A stretch of 64,000 nt of DNA from NCBI RefSeq assembly GCF_029946005.1, contig NZ_JAQSDR010000037.1:62001-126000 (forward strand), read 5' to 3'. This DNA is from Aquabacterium sp. (GTDB lineage: Bacteria; Pseudomonadota; Gammaproteobacteria; Burkholderiales; Burkholderiaceae_C). Position numbers and translations under genes: made by a program. The notes below the pieces were generated by a model that was not told where the DNA came from, searched no databases, and worked only from the letters and a program-made list of their open reading frames with translations. Below are positions 7,191-16,738 of this stretch, in pieces (within the stretch, counting starts at the first letter, position 1; each line of letters starts with the position of its first letter).

Positions 7191-8987
7191 TCAGGCGGCC
7201 TGGTCGTCGAATTGCGCCGAGGCCAAGCGGGCGTAGAGGTCACAGCGTGCCATCAACTGGGCGTGGGTGCCCACGTCGACCAAATGGCCCTTGTCCATGA
7301 CGGCGATGCGATCGGCGTTGATGACGGTGCTCAGCCGATGGGCGATGACCAGGGTGGTGCGGTGCTGCATGGCGGCCTCCAGGGCGGCCTGCACGGCGCG
7401 CTCGCTCTCGGTGTCCAGGGCGCTGGTGGCTTCGTCCAGCAGCAGCAATGGCGCATCTTTCAGGATGGCGCGGGCAATGCTGATGCGCTGGCGTTGACCG
7501 CCAGACAGGCGCACGCCGCGCTCACCCAGGAAGGTTTGGTAACCCTCGGGCAACTGGCTGATGAAATCGTGGGCGTGGGCGGCCTTGGCGGCAGCGATCA
7601 CCTCGTCGTCTGTGGCCTCAGGGCGGCCATAGCGGATGTTGTCCATGGCGCTGGACGAGAACACGGTGCTGTCTTGCGGGACGATGCCGATGCGGTCACG
7701 CAAACTGTCGAGGCTCAGGTCCTGGATGGCGACGCCGTCCAGTTCGATGCGGCCTGATTGCACGTCGTAAAAGCGCAGCAGCAGTTGGAAGACGGTGGTT
7801 TTGCCGGCACCGCTGGGGCCGACCAGGGCCACGGTTTCGCCCGGGTTGACGGTCAGGCTGACATCGCGCAACGCGGCCTGGTGGGGGCGGGATGGGTAGT
7901 TGAAGCCAATGTGCTCCAGCTTGACGCTGGCGCCGCCTTGGCGGGCGGGCAGGGTGCGGGCAACGGCAGGCGCCTGGATGACCGAACGGGTGGACAGCAA
8001 CTCCATCAGGCGCTCGGTGGCTCCGGCGGCGCGCAGCACCTCCCCATAGACCTCGGACAAGGCCGCCACCGAGCTGATCAGCAGGATCACGTAGATCACG
8101 GTTTGGCTCATGTGGCCTGCGGTGATGCGGCCCTCAATGACCGACTGGGTGCCTTGGTACAGACCAAACAGCAACGCGCCCGCGGTGGCACTGATGATGA
8201 AGGCCACCAGCACGGCGCGGGCGCGGATGCGGCGCACGCCAGTGCTGAACGCCTCTTCGGCCGAGGTGCCAAAGCGCGTGGCTTCGCGGCCTTCGGCGGT
8301 GTGGCTTTGCACCACGGGGATGGCGTTGAGCACTTCGGCGGCGATGGCGCTGGCGTCGGCCAGGCGGTCCTGGCTGCTGCGCGACAGCTTGCGCACCCGG
8401 CGGCCATAAATAATCGCGGGCAGCACCACCAGCACCAGGATGCCCAGCACCTGCGCCATCACATACGGGTTGGTGATGACCAGCATGGTCAGGGCGCCCA
8501 AGCCCATGATCACGTTGCGCAGGCCGATCGACAGGCTGGAGCCCACCACGGTCTGGATCAGGGTGGTGTCACCGGTCAGGCGTGAAAGCACCTCGCCGGT
8601 TTGCGTGCGCTCAAAAAATTCAGGACTTTGGCGCAGCACGTGGCTGTAGACCGCGCGCTTGAGGTCGGTGGTGATGCGCTCACCCAGCCAGGTCACTGAG
8701 TAATAGCGCAAAGCAGAAAACACCCCCAGGGCCAGGCCCACGCCAAACAGGGCCAGGAAGTGCCCACGCAGTGCCATCACGCGCTGATCGGGGTCGCCGG
8801 GCATGAAGCCCTTGTCGATCAGCGTTCGCAAGGCGATGGGCAGCACCAGGGTGGTGATGGCGGCCATGGTCAGGAACAGCATCGCCAGCAAAATGCGGCC
8901 ACGGTGTGGACGCAGAAATGGCACCAGACCTTTCAAGGACTGTGCCGATGCGGTGGGGGCGGCCTGGGGTGATGCTGATTCGGGCAT
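7191..8987 (-). CDS. ABC exporter with fused membrane and ATPase domains (MsbA-like)
   Basis: This 598-residue half-transporter has six membrane segments (roughly residues 25-310) followed by a nucleotide-binding domain. The ATPase motifs are complete: Walker A GPSGAGKTT, signature LSGGQRQRISIARAIL, Walker B LLLLDEATSALD and the switch histidine in VIAHRLSTV. It belongs to the lipid/multidrug exporter group (MsbA, BmrA-like) and works as a homodimer. The substrate cannot be told from sequence. The ATG at 8987 is preferred over the TTG at 8996. A MarR-type regulator is divergently transcribed only 75 bases away with a palindromic site between them, which suggests drug- or ligand-responsive control. 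Confidence 0.88.
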   Translation of the reverse strand: MPESASPQAAPTASAQSLKGLVPFLRPHRGRILLAMLFLTMAAITTLVLPIALRTLIDKGFMPGDPDQRVMALRGHFLALFGVGLALGVFSALRYYSVTWLGERITTDLKRAVYSHVLRQSPEFFERTQTGEVLSRLTGDTTLIQTVVGSSLSIGLRNVIMGLGALTMLVITNPYVMAQVLGILVLVVLPAIIYGRRVRKLSRSSQDRLADASAIAAEVLNAIPVVQSHTAEGREATRFGTSAEEAFSTGVRRIRARAVLVAFIISATAGALLFGLYQGTQSVIEGRITAGHMSQTVIYVILLISSVAALSEVYGEVLRAAGATERLMELLSTRSVIQAPAVARTLPARQGGASVKLEHIGFNYPSRPHQAALRDVSLTVNPGETVALVGPSGAGKTTVFQLLLRFYDVQSGRIELDGVAIQDLSLDSLRDRIGIVPQDSTVFSSSAMDNIRYGRPEATDDEVIAAAKAAHAHDFISQLPEGYQTFLGERGVRLSGGQRQRISIARAILKDAPLLLLDEATSALDTESERAVQAALEAAMQHRTTLVIAHRLSTVINADRIAVMDKGHLVDVGTHAQLMARCDLYARLASAQFDDQAA

Positions 8988-9027
8988 GGCGTGCAATGCG
9001 TGGACGGTAAGGTCGGATTATGGTGCC

Positions 9028-9056
9028 TTGACAATATTTGTATAGGCAATTAAATT
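9028..9056 (+). promoter_or_regulatory. Promoter with overlapping inverted repeat between ABC exporter and marR genes
   Basis: A perfect -35 hexamer TTGACA (9028-9033) is followed after 17 bases by TAAATT (9051-9056), a fair -10, reading towards the marR gene. The inverted repeat ACAA-TAT-TTGT (9031-9041) overlaps the -35 element, where a MarR dimer would block polymerase. The region is distinctly AT-rich compared with its surroundings. Function is inferred. Confidence 0.5.
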
Positions 9057-9062
9057 CCCACC

Positions 9063-9602
9063 ATGACGAACAAGAAACCGGACCCGGTGCCAGCCGCCAT
9101 CCAGGGCGCTGACTTCTACCAGCCGGAGGGGTTTTCCAGCCACGACAGCGTGGGCTTCCTGATGAAGCGCGTGATGTTGGCCTTGGTGACCGATGTGGAC
9201 CGCCAGTTGGAAGCCCATGGCCTGACGCATGCACAGTGGACGCCTTTGTTCTTGCTCAGGCAGGGGCGCATCAACACCCTGGCCGAATTGTCGCGCGAGT
9301 TGCAATTAGACGCGGGCGCCCTGACGCGCACCTTGGACCGGCTGGAGGCCAAAGGCCTGTGCACGCGGATGCGCTCAACGCAAGACCGTCGGGTGGTGCA
9401 CCTGGCCTTGACCAAAGAAGGCCTGGCCGCTTCGGCCCACGTGCCCAAGGTGTTGTGTGAAACGCTCAATGCATTCCTCGGTGGCTTCAGCCATGATGAG
9501 TGGCAGACCTTGCTTGATTTTCTGCGCCGCATGGCGCACAACGCCGAACTGGTCCGCGGGGCCAGTGGTGGCCCGCATGACGTTCACCAGCCCAAGGCGT
9601 GA
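9063..9602 (+). CDS. MarR-family transcriptional regulator
   Basis: This 179-residue winged-helix protein has the core GLTHAQWTPLFLLRQGRINT, then LAELSRELQLDAGALTRTLD (recognition helix region). The wing is RSTQDRRVVHLALTKEG, where D-R-R is the conserved MarR DNA-contact motif. The first 30 residues are a short extension. It is divergent from the ABC exporter at 7191-8987 and probably represses that gene and itself. The inducer is unknown. There is no clear Shine-Dalgarno before the ATG at 9063, and the predicted promoter sits so close that the leader would be very short. Its stop codon lies one base from the convergent miaA stop. Confidence 0.88.
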   Translation: MTNKKPDPVPAAIQGADFYQPEGFSSHDSVGFLMKRVMLALVTDVDRQLEAHGLTHAQWTPLFLLRQGRINTLAELSRELQLDAGALTRTLDRLEAKGLCTRMRSTQDRRVVHLALTKEGLAASAHVPKVLCETLNAFLGGFSHDEWQTLLDFLRRMAHNAELVRGASGGPHDVHQPKA

Positions 9603-9603
9603 A

Positions 9604-10569
9604 TCATCGGCAATGGGGCAGGAGCAAGCCTTGGGCTTGTTCCATGGCATCGGGTGCATCGGCGGCAACGACCCGCCGCCATGGCATGCCGCGCAGCCAG
9701 GTCAGTTGACGCTTGGCCAATTGCCGGGTGGCGGCGATGCCGCGTTCGGTCACCAAGGACAGGTGTTTCGCATCACTCAGGTCCAGGCCTTGGTCCAGGG
9801 CCTCCCACACCTGCCGATAGCCCACGCAGCGCATGGAGGGCAGGTCCAGGTGCAGATCGCTGCGCGCGCGCAGGGCCTTCACTTCATCGATGAAACCGGC
9901 GTGCATCATCTGCTCAAAGCGCAAGGCAATGCGCTTGTGCAGCCAAGGGCGCTCGGCAGGCTCCAGCGAGACCATCACCGTGTTGGCCGGGCCATGCTCA
10001 CCATGCATTGGTGCGCGCAGGTGAAAGCTGGACAGCGGCTTGCCCGTGCTGTGCCAGACCTCCAGTGCCCGCTGGATGCGTTGGGTGTCGCCAGGTGGCA
10101 GGCGGGCTGCGGTCACCGGATCGACCTGGGCCAGCTCGGCGTGCAGCGCAGCCCATCCTTCGGCCTGAGCCCGGGCATCGAGCATGGCGCGCACGGCGGG
10201 GTCGGCCGGTGGCATCTCGTCGAGGCCATCCATCAGGGACTTGATGTAAAGCATGGTGCCGCCCACCAGCACCGGGTGGCGGCCGCGCGCTCGAATCTCG
10301 GCCATCAGGCGCTCGGTGTCACGCACGAAGCGCGCGGCGCTGTAGTTTTCGAGTGGATCAATGATGTCGATCAGATGGTGGGGCACGGCGGCCAACTCGG
10401 CTGGCGTGGGCTTGGCGGTGCCGATGTCCATGCCTCGGTAAACCAGGGCAGAGTCCACGCTGATGATTTCGATGGGGGCTTGTGCGGCCAGGCTGAGCGC
10501 GATGGCGGTTTTGCCGCTGGCGGTGGGGCCAGCCAGGATCAGGGTGGTGGGGGTGGGCTGGGTGCTCAT
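9604..10569 (-). CDS. miaA: tRNA dimethylallyltransferase
   Basis: MiaA adds a dimethylallyl group to N6 of A37 in tRNAs reading codons that begin with U. The P-loop is [15 protein letters not shown] (residues ~14-28), followed by [20 protein letters not shown] and HHLIDIIDP, the substrate-binding signature stretches. [14 protein letters not shown] and the C-terminal [15 protein letters not shown] are also typical. At 321 residues the protein is full length. The gene is followed immediately by the convergent marR gene and preceded by an MFS exporter gene seven bases away on the same strand. Confidence 0.97.
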   Translation of the reverse strand: MSTQPTPTTLILAGPTASGKTAIALSLAAQAPIEIISVDSALVYRGMDIGTAKPTPAELAAVPHHLIDIIDPLENYSAARFVRDTERLMAEIRARGRHPVLVGGTMLYIKSLMDGLDEMPPADPAVRAMLDARAQAEGWAALHAELAQVDPVTAARLPPGDTQRIQRALEVWHSTGKPLSSFHLRAPMHGEHGPANTVMVSLEPAERPWLHKRIALRFEQMMHAGFIDEVKALRARSDLHLDLPSMRCVGYRQVWEALDQGLDLSDAKHLSLVTERGIAATRQLAKRQLTWLRGMPWRRVVAADAPDAMEQAQGLLLPHCR

Positions 10570-10575
10570 GACAAT

Positions 10576-11829
10576 TCAGGCAGGCACAGGGGTGAGACCG
10601 TCGCGCTGCACCAGGTGCAAGGCCACCCAGGCCGTGCAGGCCGCGCCCACGGACACGCCCAGCGTCATGGGGTAAATGGTGTCCACCCACAAGGGCAGTT
10701 TCATGGCGGCGGCCAGCACCGCGCCCACGCCAAAGGCGACCGAGGCCAGCACGAAGCCGGACAGGGCTGAGGCGGCACCGGCATGGCGCGGAAAGCTGGC
10801 CACCACGCCGGTCTGGCCGCAAGGCTGGTGGATGCCATGGGCGCAGCCATAGATCCACAGGCCCGGCATGATCCAGGCGAGGCCAGGTGTGGTGCCCGTG
10901 ATGGCGGCGTAGGCTGACACACCTGCCATGCAAAGGCCCGCCGTCAGCGTCAGCAGGCCTGCCACTCGCACGCTGCCGATCAAGCCCCGGCTGACCAGCA
11001 GGCGGCGGCACAGGGCCACGCCAATCAGGTAAGACACGGACCACGAGGCCATCACGAAGCCGAAGGCCTGCTTGCTGCAGCCCAGGAGGTCAATGAAGAC
11101 AAAGGGCCCGCCCGCCAGGCAGACGTACAGGCCGCCAAAGGTGGCCGAGGTCAAGAGAGCGTGGGCGCGGAAGGTGGGGTGTTGCGCGATGGTCCACCAG
11201 TCGCGCAGCAAGGTCATCGGGCGCATGGAAGGCGTGCGGCGGTCAACCGGCAGGGTCTCAGGCAGACGCCAGACCACGAACAGCAGCGCGATGGCGCCGA
11301 ACACGCCGACCGCCGCCAGGGCGTAACGCCAGCCCCATTGCGTGGACAGGAAGCCGCCGGTGACCGGGCCGATCAGGGCGATGACACCCAACCCGCCCAT
11401 GCCGTGCGCCATCATGCGGGCACCGTCCACGGGCGCGTACAGGTCGCGGATCATGGCGCGTCCGCAGACCACGGCGGCCGACAGGCAGGCCCCTTGCGCG
11501 GCGCGGGCGGCGATCATCAGGCTCAGGCTGTCAGCGATGAAGGTCAGGCCGCTGGCGACCACGAACAAGCTCAGGCCCCAGCGCAGCACGGGGCGGCGCC
11601 CGAAGCGGTCGGCCACCGGGCCCCACACCAGTTGGCCGATGCCGAAGGCCAGCACCAGCATCGACAGCGTGAGCTGCGCGGCCGACGGGCTCACACCCAA
11701 GGCGCGCTGCATCTGCGGCAGCGCGGGCAGGTACAGGTCGGTGGTGATGGGCTGGAGGCCCAGCAGCAAAGACAGCGCCACCACGACCACCCAGGTCGCG
11801 GGTGGGCGCGTGGCCTCAGAAGCGTTCAT
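10576..11829 (-). CDS. Bcr/CflA-type MFS multidrug exporter
   Basis: This 417-residue membrane protein has twelve predicted hydrophobic segments. The major-facilitator motif [15 protein letters not shown], lies between segments 2 and 3, and [18 protein letters not shown] near the N-terminus is typical of the Bcr/CflA drug-proton antiporter subfamily. The [20 protein letters not shown] stretch corresponds to the antiporter motif C region. The start ATG at 11829 lies inside the 3' end of rluB (14-base overlap), so the two are probably co-translated. Substrates are not predictable from sequence. Confidence 0.88.
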   Translation of the reverse strand: MNASEATRPPATWVVVVALSLLLGLQPITTDLYLPALPQMQRALGVSPSAAQLTLSMLVLAFGIGQLVWGPVADRFGRRPVLRWGLSLFVVASGLTFIADSLSLMIAARAAQGACLSAAVVCGRAMIRDLYAPVDGARMMAHGMGGLGVIALIGPVTGGFLSTQWGWRYALAAVGVFGAIALLFVVWRLPETLPVDRRTPSMRPMTLLRDWWTIAQHPTFRAHALLTSATFGGLYVCLAGGPFVFIDLLGCSKQAFGFVMASWSVSYLIGVALCRRLLVSRGLIGSVRVAGLLTLTAGLCMAGVSAYAAITGTTPGLAWIMPGLWIYGCAHGIHQPCGQTGVVASFPRHAGAASALSGFVLASVAFGVGAVLAAAMKLPLWVDTIYPMTLGVSVGAACTAWVALHLVQRDGLTPVPA

Positions 11830-13168
11830 CAGGCTGCAGGAAGCGCCATTGGCCCAGTGGCAGGTTGCCCAGCACGATGCGACCCATGCGCACGCGCTTG
11901 AGGCCCACCACCTTCAAACCGACCTGCTCGCACATGCGGCGGATCTGGCGCTTGCGGCCTTCGCGCAGCACGAAGCGCAGTTGCTGCTCGTTCTGCCACG
12001 ACACCTTGGCGGGCTTGAGTGCAATGCCGTCCAGCATCAGGCCGTGGCGCAGCTTGTCCATCAGCTCGCCTGGGAACAGGCCCGAGATGTTTTTCTCTTC
12101 GGGCTGGTCGGGCAGCTCGACGCGCACCAGGTATTCCTTCTCGATGTTCGAGTCTTCGCCGATGAGTTCGCGCGCGATGCGGCCATCCTGCGTGAGCACC
12201 AAAAGGCCGGTGGAATCGATGTCCAGGCGACCGGCGGGCGCCAGGTGCTTGAGGTGGCCGCGCGTCAGCAGCATCTTGTTGCGCTCGCCTTCCTTCCAGT
12301 GGTTCTCCGGGCGGATCAGCACGAAGGCGGGCTCGTAGCCATCTTCGGCCTGGCCACTCACGTAGCCAATGGGCTTGTTGATCAGGATGGTGACGCGCTG
12401 GGCCTGTTGGGTCTTGGCCGCCGCGTCGATGGTGACGTCTTGATGAGGGTAGACGCGCGAGCCCAGTTCGCTGACGACTTCGCCATCGACCAACACCCAA
12501 CCATGTTCGATCCACTCGTCGGCTTCGCGGCGCGAAGACAGGCCGCGCTCGCTCATCAGCTTGGATAGGCGGATGCGGCCATCGTGCTCGACGCTGCCTT
12601 CAGTGGGTGCGGGCGCTTGAACAGGGCGGGGGCCTTGAGCGCGGCGGCCGTCTTTGCGGAAGTCCTGCTGCGAGGGGTGAGGCGTGTCTTGGCGCGAGTC
12701 CTGGCGTGGGCCGCGCGGTGCCGCTTGGCCACGTGGGTCCGGACGCGCGCCACGCGGCGCTGGGCCACGGGGATCTTGCCGTGGATCCTGGCGACGAGGT
12801 GGCTGATCGCGGGGGCCTTGGCGCGGATCAGGTCGTCGATCATCGACGCGCTGTGGTGCCGACTGGCGAGGGCGGTCGTCGCGTTGCTGCCTGGGTGCTG
12901 ATGGGCGCTCATCGCGGCGCGGGGCCTGCGCTGGCTGGCGTTCACCTGGCCAGCGCGACTCATCCCTCGGTGCGGCGGCGGGCGCTTGCGCGGCCTGCTG
13001 CGCGGCTTCGGCGCGGGCCTTGGCAGCTTGTTCCGCTTCCTCGACCGTCAATCGCTTGCGGGGGGCCGAGCCTGCGCCGCGCACGGGCGGGCGCCGCGGC
13101 GCGAGGGGATCGCGCTCGGCATCGGGTGCAGCTGGCGGGGACAGGATGATTTTCTTGCGTTCAGTCAT
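11816..13168 (-). CDS. rluB: 23S rRNA pseudouridine synthase RluB with long basic N-terminal extension
   Basis: RluB makes pseudouridine 2605 in 23S rRNA. An S4 RNA-binding domain ([20 protein letters not shown], residues ~203-250) precedes the catalytic domain with the active-site aspartate in [18 protein letters not shown]. The ending [19 protein letters not shown] is typical of the RsuA/RluB/E/F group. About 195 residues before the S4 domain are low-complexity, rich in Arg, Pro, Gln and Asp (repeats of the kind [10 protein letters not shown]). This looks like a disordered RNA-binding tail, longer than in Escherichia coli RluB. RluE or RluF identity is less likely given the size and organisation. 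The start is the ATG at 13168. Confidence 0.85.
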   Translation of the reverse strand: MTERKKIILSPPAAPDAERDPLAPRRPPVRGAGSAPRKRLTVEEAEQAAKARAEAAQQAAQAPAAAPRDESRWPGERQPAQAPRRDERPSAPRQQRDDRPRQSAPQRVDDRRPDPRQGPRDQPPRRQDPRQDPRGPAPRGARPDPRGQAAPRGPRQDSRQDTPHPSQQDFRKDGRRAQGPRPVQAPAPTEGSVEHDGRIRLSKLMSERGLSSRREADEWIEHGWVLVDGEVVSELGSRVYPHQDVTIDAAAKTQQAQRVTILINKPIGYVSGQAEDGYEPAFVLIRPENHWKEGERNKMLLTRGHLKHLAPAGRLDIDSTGLLVLTQDGRIARELIGEDSNIEKEYLVRVELPDQPEEKNISGLFPGELMDKLRHGLMLDGIALKPAKVSWQNEQQLRFVLREGRKRQIRRMCEQVGLKVVGLKRVRMGRIVLGNLPLGQWRFLQPDERF

Positions 13169-13192
13169 GGAAGGCTTCGTGAGGGCAGGCGG

Positions 13193-15148
13193 TCAGCGGC
13201 CACGCATGAACAGGGCATCGAGTTCACGCAGGGTCAGTTGCCGCCAGGTGGGGCGGCCGTGGTTGCATTGGTCCGCGCGGTCGGTGGCTTCCATGTCGCG
13301 CAGTAGGGCGTTCATCTCGGTCAGGGTCAATTGACGGTTGGCGCGCACGGCACCGTGGCAGGCCATGGTCGCCAGCAGTTCGTGTTGCGCGCGGCGGATC
13401 ACGTCACTGGCATCCAACTGGGCCAGTTCGGCCAGCACCGAACGGGCCAGGTCAACACCGTCGGCCTGGGTCAAGGCCAATGGCACCGAACGCAGGGCCA
13501 GCGTGGTGGGGCCGAGCGCGTCGATGTCCAGGCCCAGGCTGATCAGGGCCTCACGCTGCGCTTCGGCGGTGGCGATCTCTTGTGGGGTCGCGGCAAAGCT
13601 TTGCGGGATCAGCAGGGGCTGGCTTTCCAGGCGTTCGTGCGCGAGCTGGGCTTTCAATCGTTCGTAGACGATGCGCTCGTGGGCGGCGTGCATGTCCACG
13701 ATGACCAGGCCCTGGGCGTTCTCGGCCAGCACGAACACGCCGCCAACCTGGGCCAGGGCGCGGCCCAGGGGCCATTCGTGCGAGGGCTCGGGCTGAGGCG
13801 CTACGGCTGGCCCGCCAACGAGTGGCGCGGCCGGTCTGAGCGAGTCAGGCGCGAAACCAAAGGAGGTGGGCTGGTCCTGCTCTGCATCCACGCGGCCGAA
13901 GTTGGAGGCGGGCATGCGTTCCGACGCCTGGAAGGATGGCGATCCACCCACATCGGCCTGTGGCCAGCCCGCCCAGCGTCGCTCAGGCCCGCCATCGGCG
14001 GGGCGTTGCCAGGCCAGTGGGCTTTGCTGGTTCACCGACAAGGGCGCTTGCACGGACGAGAGTGCGGCACCACCTTCTGATGTCAACGCTGGCCATGCGC
14101 CGCCAGCGGGGTCGGGCGACGCCGCATCGCCTGCCGCAGCCGACATGGTCGCTCGGGACAAGGCCAAGGCTGCTTCCACCGATTTGCGAACCGCCTGGTG
14201 CACCTCGCGCGAATCGCGGAAGCGCACTTCAATCTTGGTCGGGTGCACATTGACATCGACCCGGTCGGGCGCGATCTCGATGAACAGGATGTAGGTGGGC
14301 TGGCGCGAGCCATGCAGCACGTCTTCATAAGCCGCGCGCACGCCGTGGCTCAGCAGCTTGTCGCGCACATGGCGGCCGTTGACGTAGAAGTACTGCTGGT
14401 CGGTGCGCGAACGGGCCGCGTCAGGCAGGCCGGTGTAGCCGTACACCCGCATCGGGCCCATGCTCAGTTCGACCGCGCGCGAGCTGCTCATGAATTCGTC
14501 ACCCAGCACATCGACCACGCGTTGATCGGGCGAACCAGCGCGCCATTGCGCCACCAGCTTGCCTTCGTGCCACACGGCAAAACCCACATCAGGTCGGGCC
14601 AGGGCATGGCGCCGCACAGCTTCCAGGCAATGGGCCAGCTCGGTGCCTTCGGTCTTCAAAAACTTGCGGCGGGCTGGGGTGCTGAAGAACAGCTCGCGCA
14701 CCTCGACGCTGGTGCCCACGCCGCGCGCGGCTGGGCTCAGCTCGCCAGAGCGGGCGTCCAGCCGGTGGGCATGGGCGTCGTTCACCGTGCGGCTGGCAAT
14801 CGCCATGTCAGACACCGAGGCAATGGCCGCCAGCGCCTCGCCCCGAAACCCCATGGTCGCCACGCTTTCCAGATCGTGCAATGAGCCGATCTTGCTGGTG
14901 GCGTGTCTTTTCAAAGCCAGCGGCAACTCATCAAGGGGGATGCCGCTGCCGTCGTCCTCGACCAGGATCTGGCGGATGCCCCCCGCCAGCAGCTTGACGG
15001 TGATCTGGCGCGCACCCGCGTCCAGGGCGTTGTCCACCAGTTCGCGCACCACGGAAGCCGGGCGCTCGACCACTTCGCCAGCCGCGATCTGGCTGATGAG
15101 TTCGTCGGGCAATTCGCGGATGTTTCGGCGGGCGGAAGAGGTCGTCAT
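13193..15148 (-). CDS. mutL: DNA mismatch repair protein MutL
   Basis: MutL couples MutS mismatch recognition to strand removal. The N-terminal GHKL ATPase motifs are intact: ELVDNALDAGA, EDDGSGIP and TMGFRGEALAAIASV. The dimerisation domain is at the C-terminus. It holds DMHAAHERIVYE, which fits the pattern D-x-H-A-x2-E-x4-E of endonuclease-type MutL proteins with methionine in place of the usual glutamine. The ~150-residue linker between the domains is proline- and serine-rich. The ATG at 15148 is preferred over a TTG one codon upstream. The gene is divergent from the dedA-psd operon with only 35 bases between starts. Confidence 0.96.
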   Translation of the reverse strand: MTTSSARRNIRELPDELISQIAAGEVVERPASVVRELVDNALDAGARQITVKLLAGGIRQILVEDDGSGIPLDELPLALKRHATSKIGSLHDLESVATMGFRGEALAAIASVSDMAIASRTVNDAHAHRLDARSGELSPAARGVGTSVEVRELFFSTPARRKFLKTEGTELAHCLEAVRRHALARPDVGFAVWHEGKLVAQWRAGSPDQRVVDVLGDEFMSSSRAVELSMGPMRVYGYTGLPDAARSRTDQQYFYVNGRHVRDKLLSHGVRAAYEDVLHGSRQPTYILFIEIAPDRVDVNVHPTKIEVRFRDSREVHQAVRKSVEAALALSRATMSAAAGDAASPDPAGGAWPALTSEGGAALSSVQAPLSVNQQSPLAWQRPADGGPERRWAGWPQADVGGSPSFQASERMPASNFGRVDAEQDQPTSFGFAPDSLRPAAPLVGGPAVAPQPEPSHEWPLGRALAQVGGVFVLAENAQGLVIVDMHAAHERIVYERLKAQLAHERLESQPLLIPQSFAATPQEIATAEAQREALISLGLDIDALGPTTLALRSVPLALTQADGVDLARSVLAELAQLDASDVIRRAQHELLATMACHGAVRANRQLTLTEMNALLRDMEATDRADQCNHGRPTWRQLTLRELDALFMRGR

Positions 15149-15183
15149 CAAAGGATTGTACGAAGCCCCCCGATAATGGGTGC

Positions 15184-15834
15184 ATGGACATCGCTCATTT
15201 CCTCCTGGATTTCATCCTCCACGTCGACCAGCACCTGGAGAATTTCGTTCAAACCTACGGCGCCTGGGTCTATGCCCTGCTGTTCCTGATCGTGTTCGTC
15301 GAGACTGGTCTGGTGGTGATGCCTTTCCTGCCCGGTGACTCGCTGTTGTTCATCGTGGGCACCCTGGCCGGCGCTGGCGCCATGAGCCTGCCCTTGGCCA
15401 TCGCCGTGCTGCTGGTGGCGGCCATCCTGGGGGACCAGGTCAACTACACCATTGGCCGTGCCATCGGCCCCAAAGTCTTCCAGTGGGAGAACTCCCGCTG
15501 GTTCAACCGCCGGGCCTTCGAAGCGGCCCACAGCTTTTACGAGAAGCACGGTGGCATCACCATCATCATCGCGCGCTTCATGCCCTTCATCCGCACCTTC
15601 GCCCCCTTCGTGGCCGGCGTGGCGGAGATGAACCGCGCCACCTTCACCGCCTACAACGTGGTCGGCGCCGTGATCTGGGTGGTCGGCCTGACCGTGGTGG
15701 GCTACTTCTTTGGCAACATCCCGGTCGTGCAGCAGCACCTGAGCAAGATCATCTGGGCGATGATCCTGATCCCCGGCGTGCTGGCGCTGTATGGTGGCTG
15801 GCGCGCGAGCCGCAAGGGCAAAGCCCTGGCTTGA
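15184..15834 (+). CDS. DedA family (VTT domain) membrane protein
   Basis: This 216-residue protein has about five hydrophobic segments and the DedA signatures ETGLVVMPFLPGDSLLF (N-terminal re-entrant region) and ARFMPFIRTFAPFVAGVAEM. The DedA/VTT family includes lipid scramblases and undecaprenyl-phosphate or phosphatidylethanolamine recycling factors of the inner membrane. Which lipid this member moves cannot be judged here. It begins a plus-strand cluster and sits 50 bases upstream of psd, which makes phosphatidylethanolamine, so a membrane-lipid theme is plausible. Confidence 0.9.
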   Translation: MDIAHFLLDFILHVDQHLENFVQTYGAWVYALLFLIVFVETGLVVMPFLPGDSLLFIVGTLAGAGAMSLPLAIAVLLVAAILGDQVNYTIGRAIGPKVFQWENSRWFNRRAFEAAHSFYEKHGGITIIIARFMPFIRTFAPFVAGVAEMNRATFTAYNVVGAVIWVVGLTVVGYFFGNIPVVQQHLSKIIWAMILIPGVLALYGGWRASRKGKALA

Positions 15835-15884
15835 GCGTCCGGTCGATACAATGGCAGCCCCTTTCCAAAGCTTTGGTGGCCGCC

Positions 15885-16730
15885 TTGTCCGACCGTCTCT
15901 TTGTGCTGATGCAGCACGTTCTGCCCAAACAGGCCCTGACCGCTTTCGCGGGCAAGATGGCCTCCATCAAGGGCGGGGGCCTGACCACCTCATTCATTCG
16001 CTGGTTCGTGGGTCGCTACGGCGTGAACATGGCCGAGGCCGCCAACCCGGACCTGGCCAGCTACCCCACCTTCAATGAGTTTTTCACCCGGCCTTTGAAA
16101 CCGGGCGCCCGCCCCTTGGCGGATGCGGACCTGATCTGCCCGGTCGATGGTGCCGTCAGCCAGATCGGCCCGATCCAGCGTGACCAGATCTTCCAGGCCA
16201 AGGGCCACCACTATTCGACCCAGGCGCTGGTGGGCGGCGATGCCCTGCTGGCCGCGCAGTTCCAGAATGGCCACTTCGCCACCATCTACCTCAGCCCCAA
16301 GGATTACCACCGCATCCACATGCCCTGCGATGGTCGGCTGACCCGCATGATCTATGTGCCAGGGGATCTGTTTTCGGTCAACCCGGCCACGGCGCGCGGC
16401 GTGCCCGGCCTGTTTGCGCGCAATGAGCGCGTGGTCTGCGTGTTCGAGACCGACCACGGCCCCTTCGTGCTGACCCTGGTGGGCGCCACCATCGTGGGCA
16501 GCATGGCCACCGTGTGGCACGGCGTGGTCAACCCGCCGCGCAGCAAGGATGTGCGCGAGTGGCGCTACACCGATCAGCCCATCCTGCTGAAGAAGGGCGA
16601 CGAAATGGGCCGCTTCCTGCTGGGCTCTACCGTGGTGATGCTTTTCCCCAAAGGCCCCCTGCAATTCAACCCTGCCTGGGCAGCTGCCAGCGCGGTTCGC
16701 CTGGGCGACGTGATGGCCAATCGCCTGTGA
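15885..16730 (+). CDS. psd: Phosphatidylserine decarboxylase proenzyme
   Basis: Psd makes phosphatidylethanolamine from phosphatidylserine at the inner membrane. The self-cleavage motif LGST near the C-terminus (FLLGSTVVMLFP) generates the pyruvoyl cofactor from its serine and splits the protein into two chains. Further family blocks are CPVDGAVSQIG, LSPKDYHRIHMPCDGRL and YVPGDLFSVNP. I place the start at TTG 15885 because the protein then opens as (M)SDRLFVLMQHVLPKQAL, matching related proteins, and GGTGG lies six bases upstream. An in-frame ATG at 15909 would remove eight residues. The 281-residue length is normal. The 3' end overlaps a GTG that could start the next gene. Confidence 0.95.
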   Translation: MSDRLFVLMQHVLPKQALTAFAGKMASIKGGGLTTSFIRWFVGRYGVNMAEAANPDLASYPTFNEFFTRPLKPGARPLADADLICPVDGAVSQIGPIQRDQIFQAKGHHYSTQALVGGDALLAAQFQNGHFATIYLSPKDYHRIHMPCDGRLTRMIYVPGDLFSVNPATARGVPGLFARNERVVCVFETDHGPFVLTLVGATIVGSMATVWHGVVNPPRSKDVREWRYTDQPILLKKGDEMGRFLLGSTVVMLFPKGPLQFNPAWAAASAVRLGDVMANRL

Positions 16731-16738
16731 GCACCGGC

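Noticed and set aside
7758..8585. 275-codon frame antisense to the ABC exporter
   Set aside because: Composition (Gly, His, Gln, Asp) is typical of antisense frames in GC-rich DNA; the exporter's motifs are intact.
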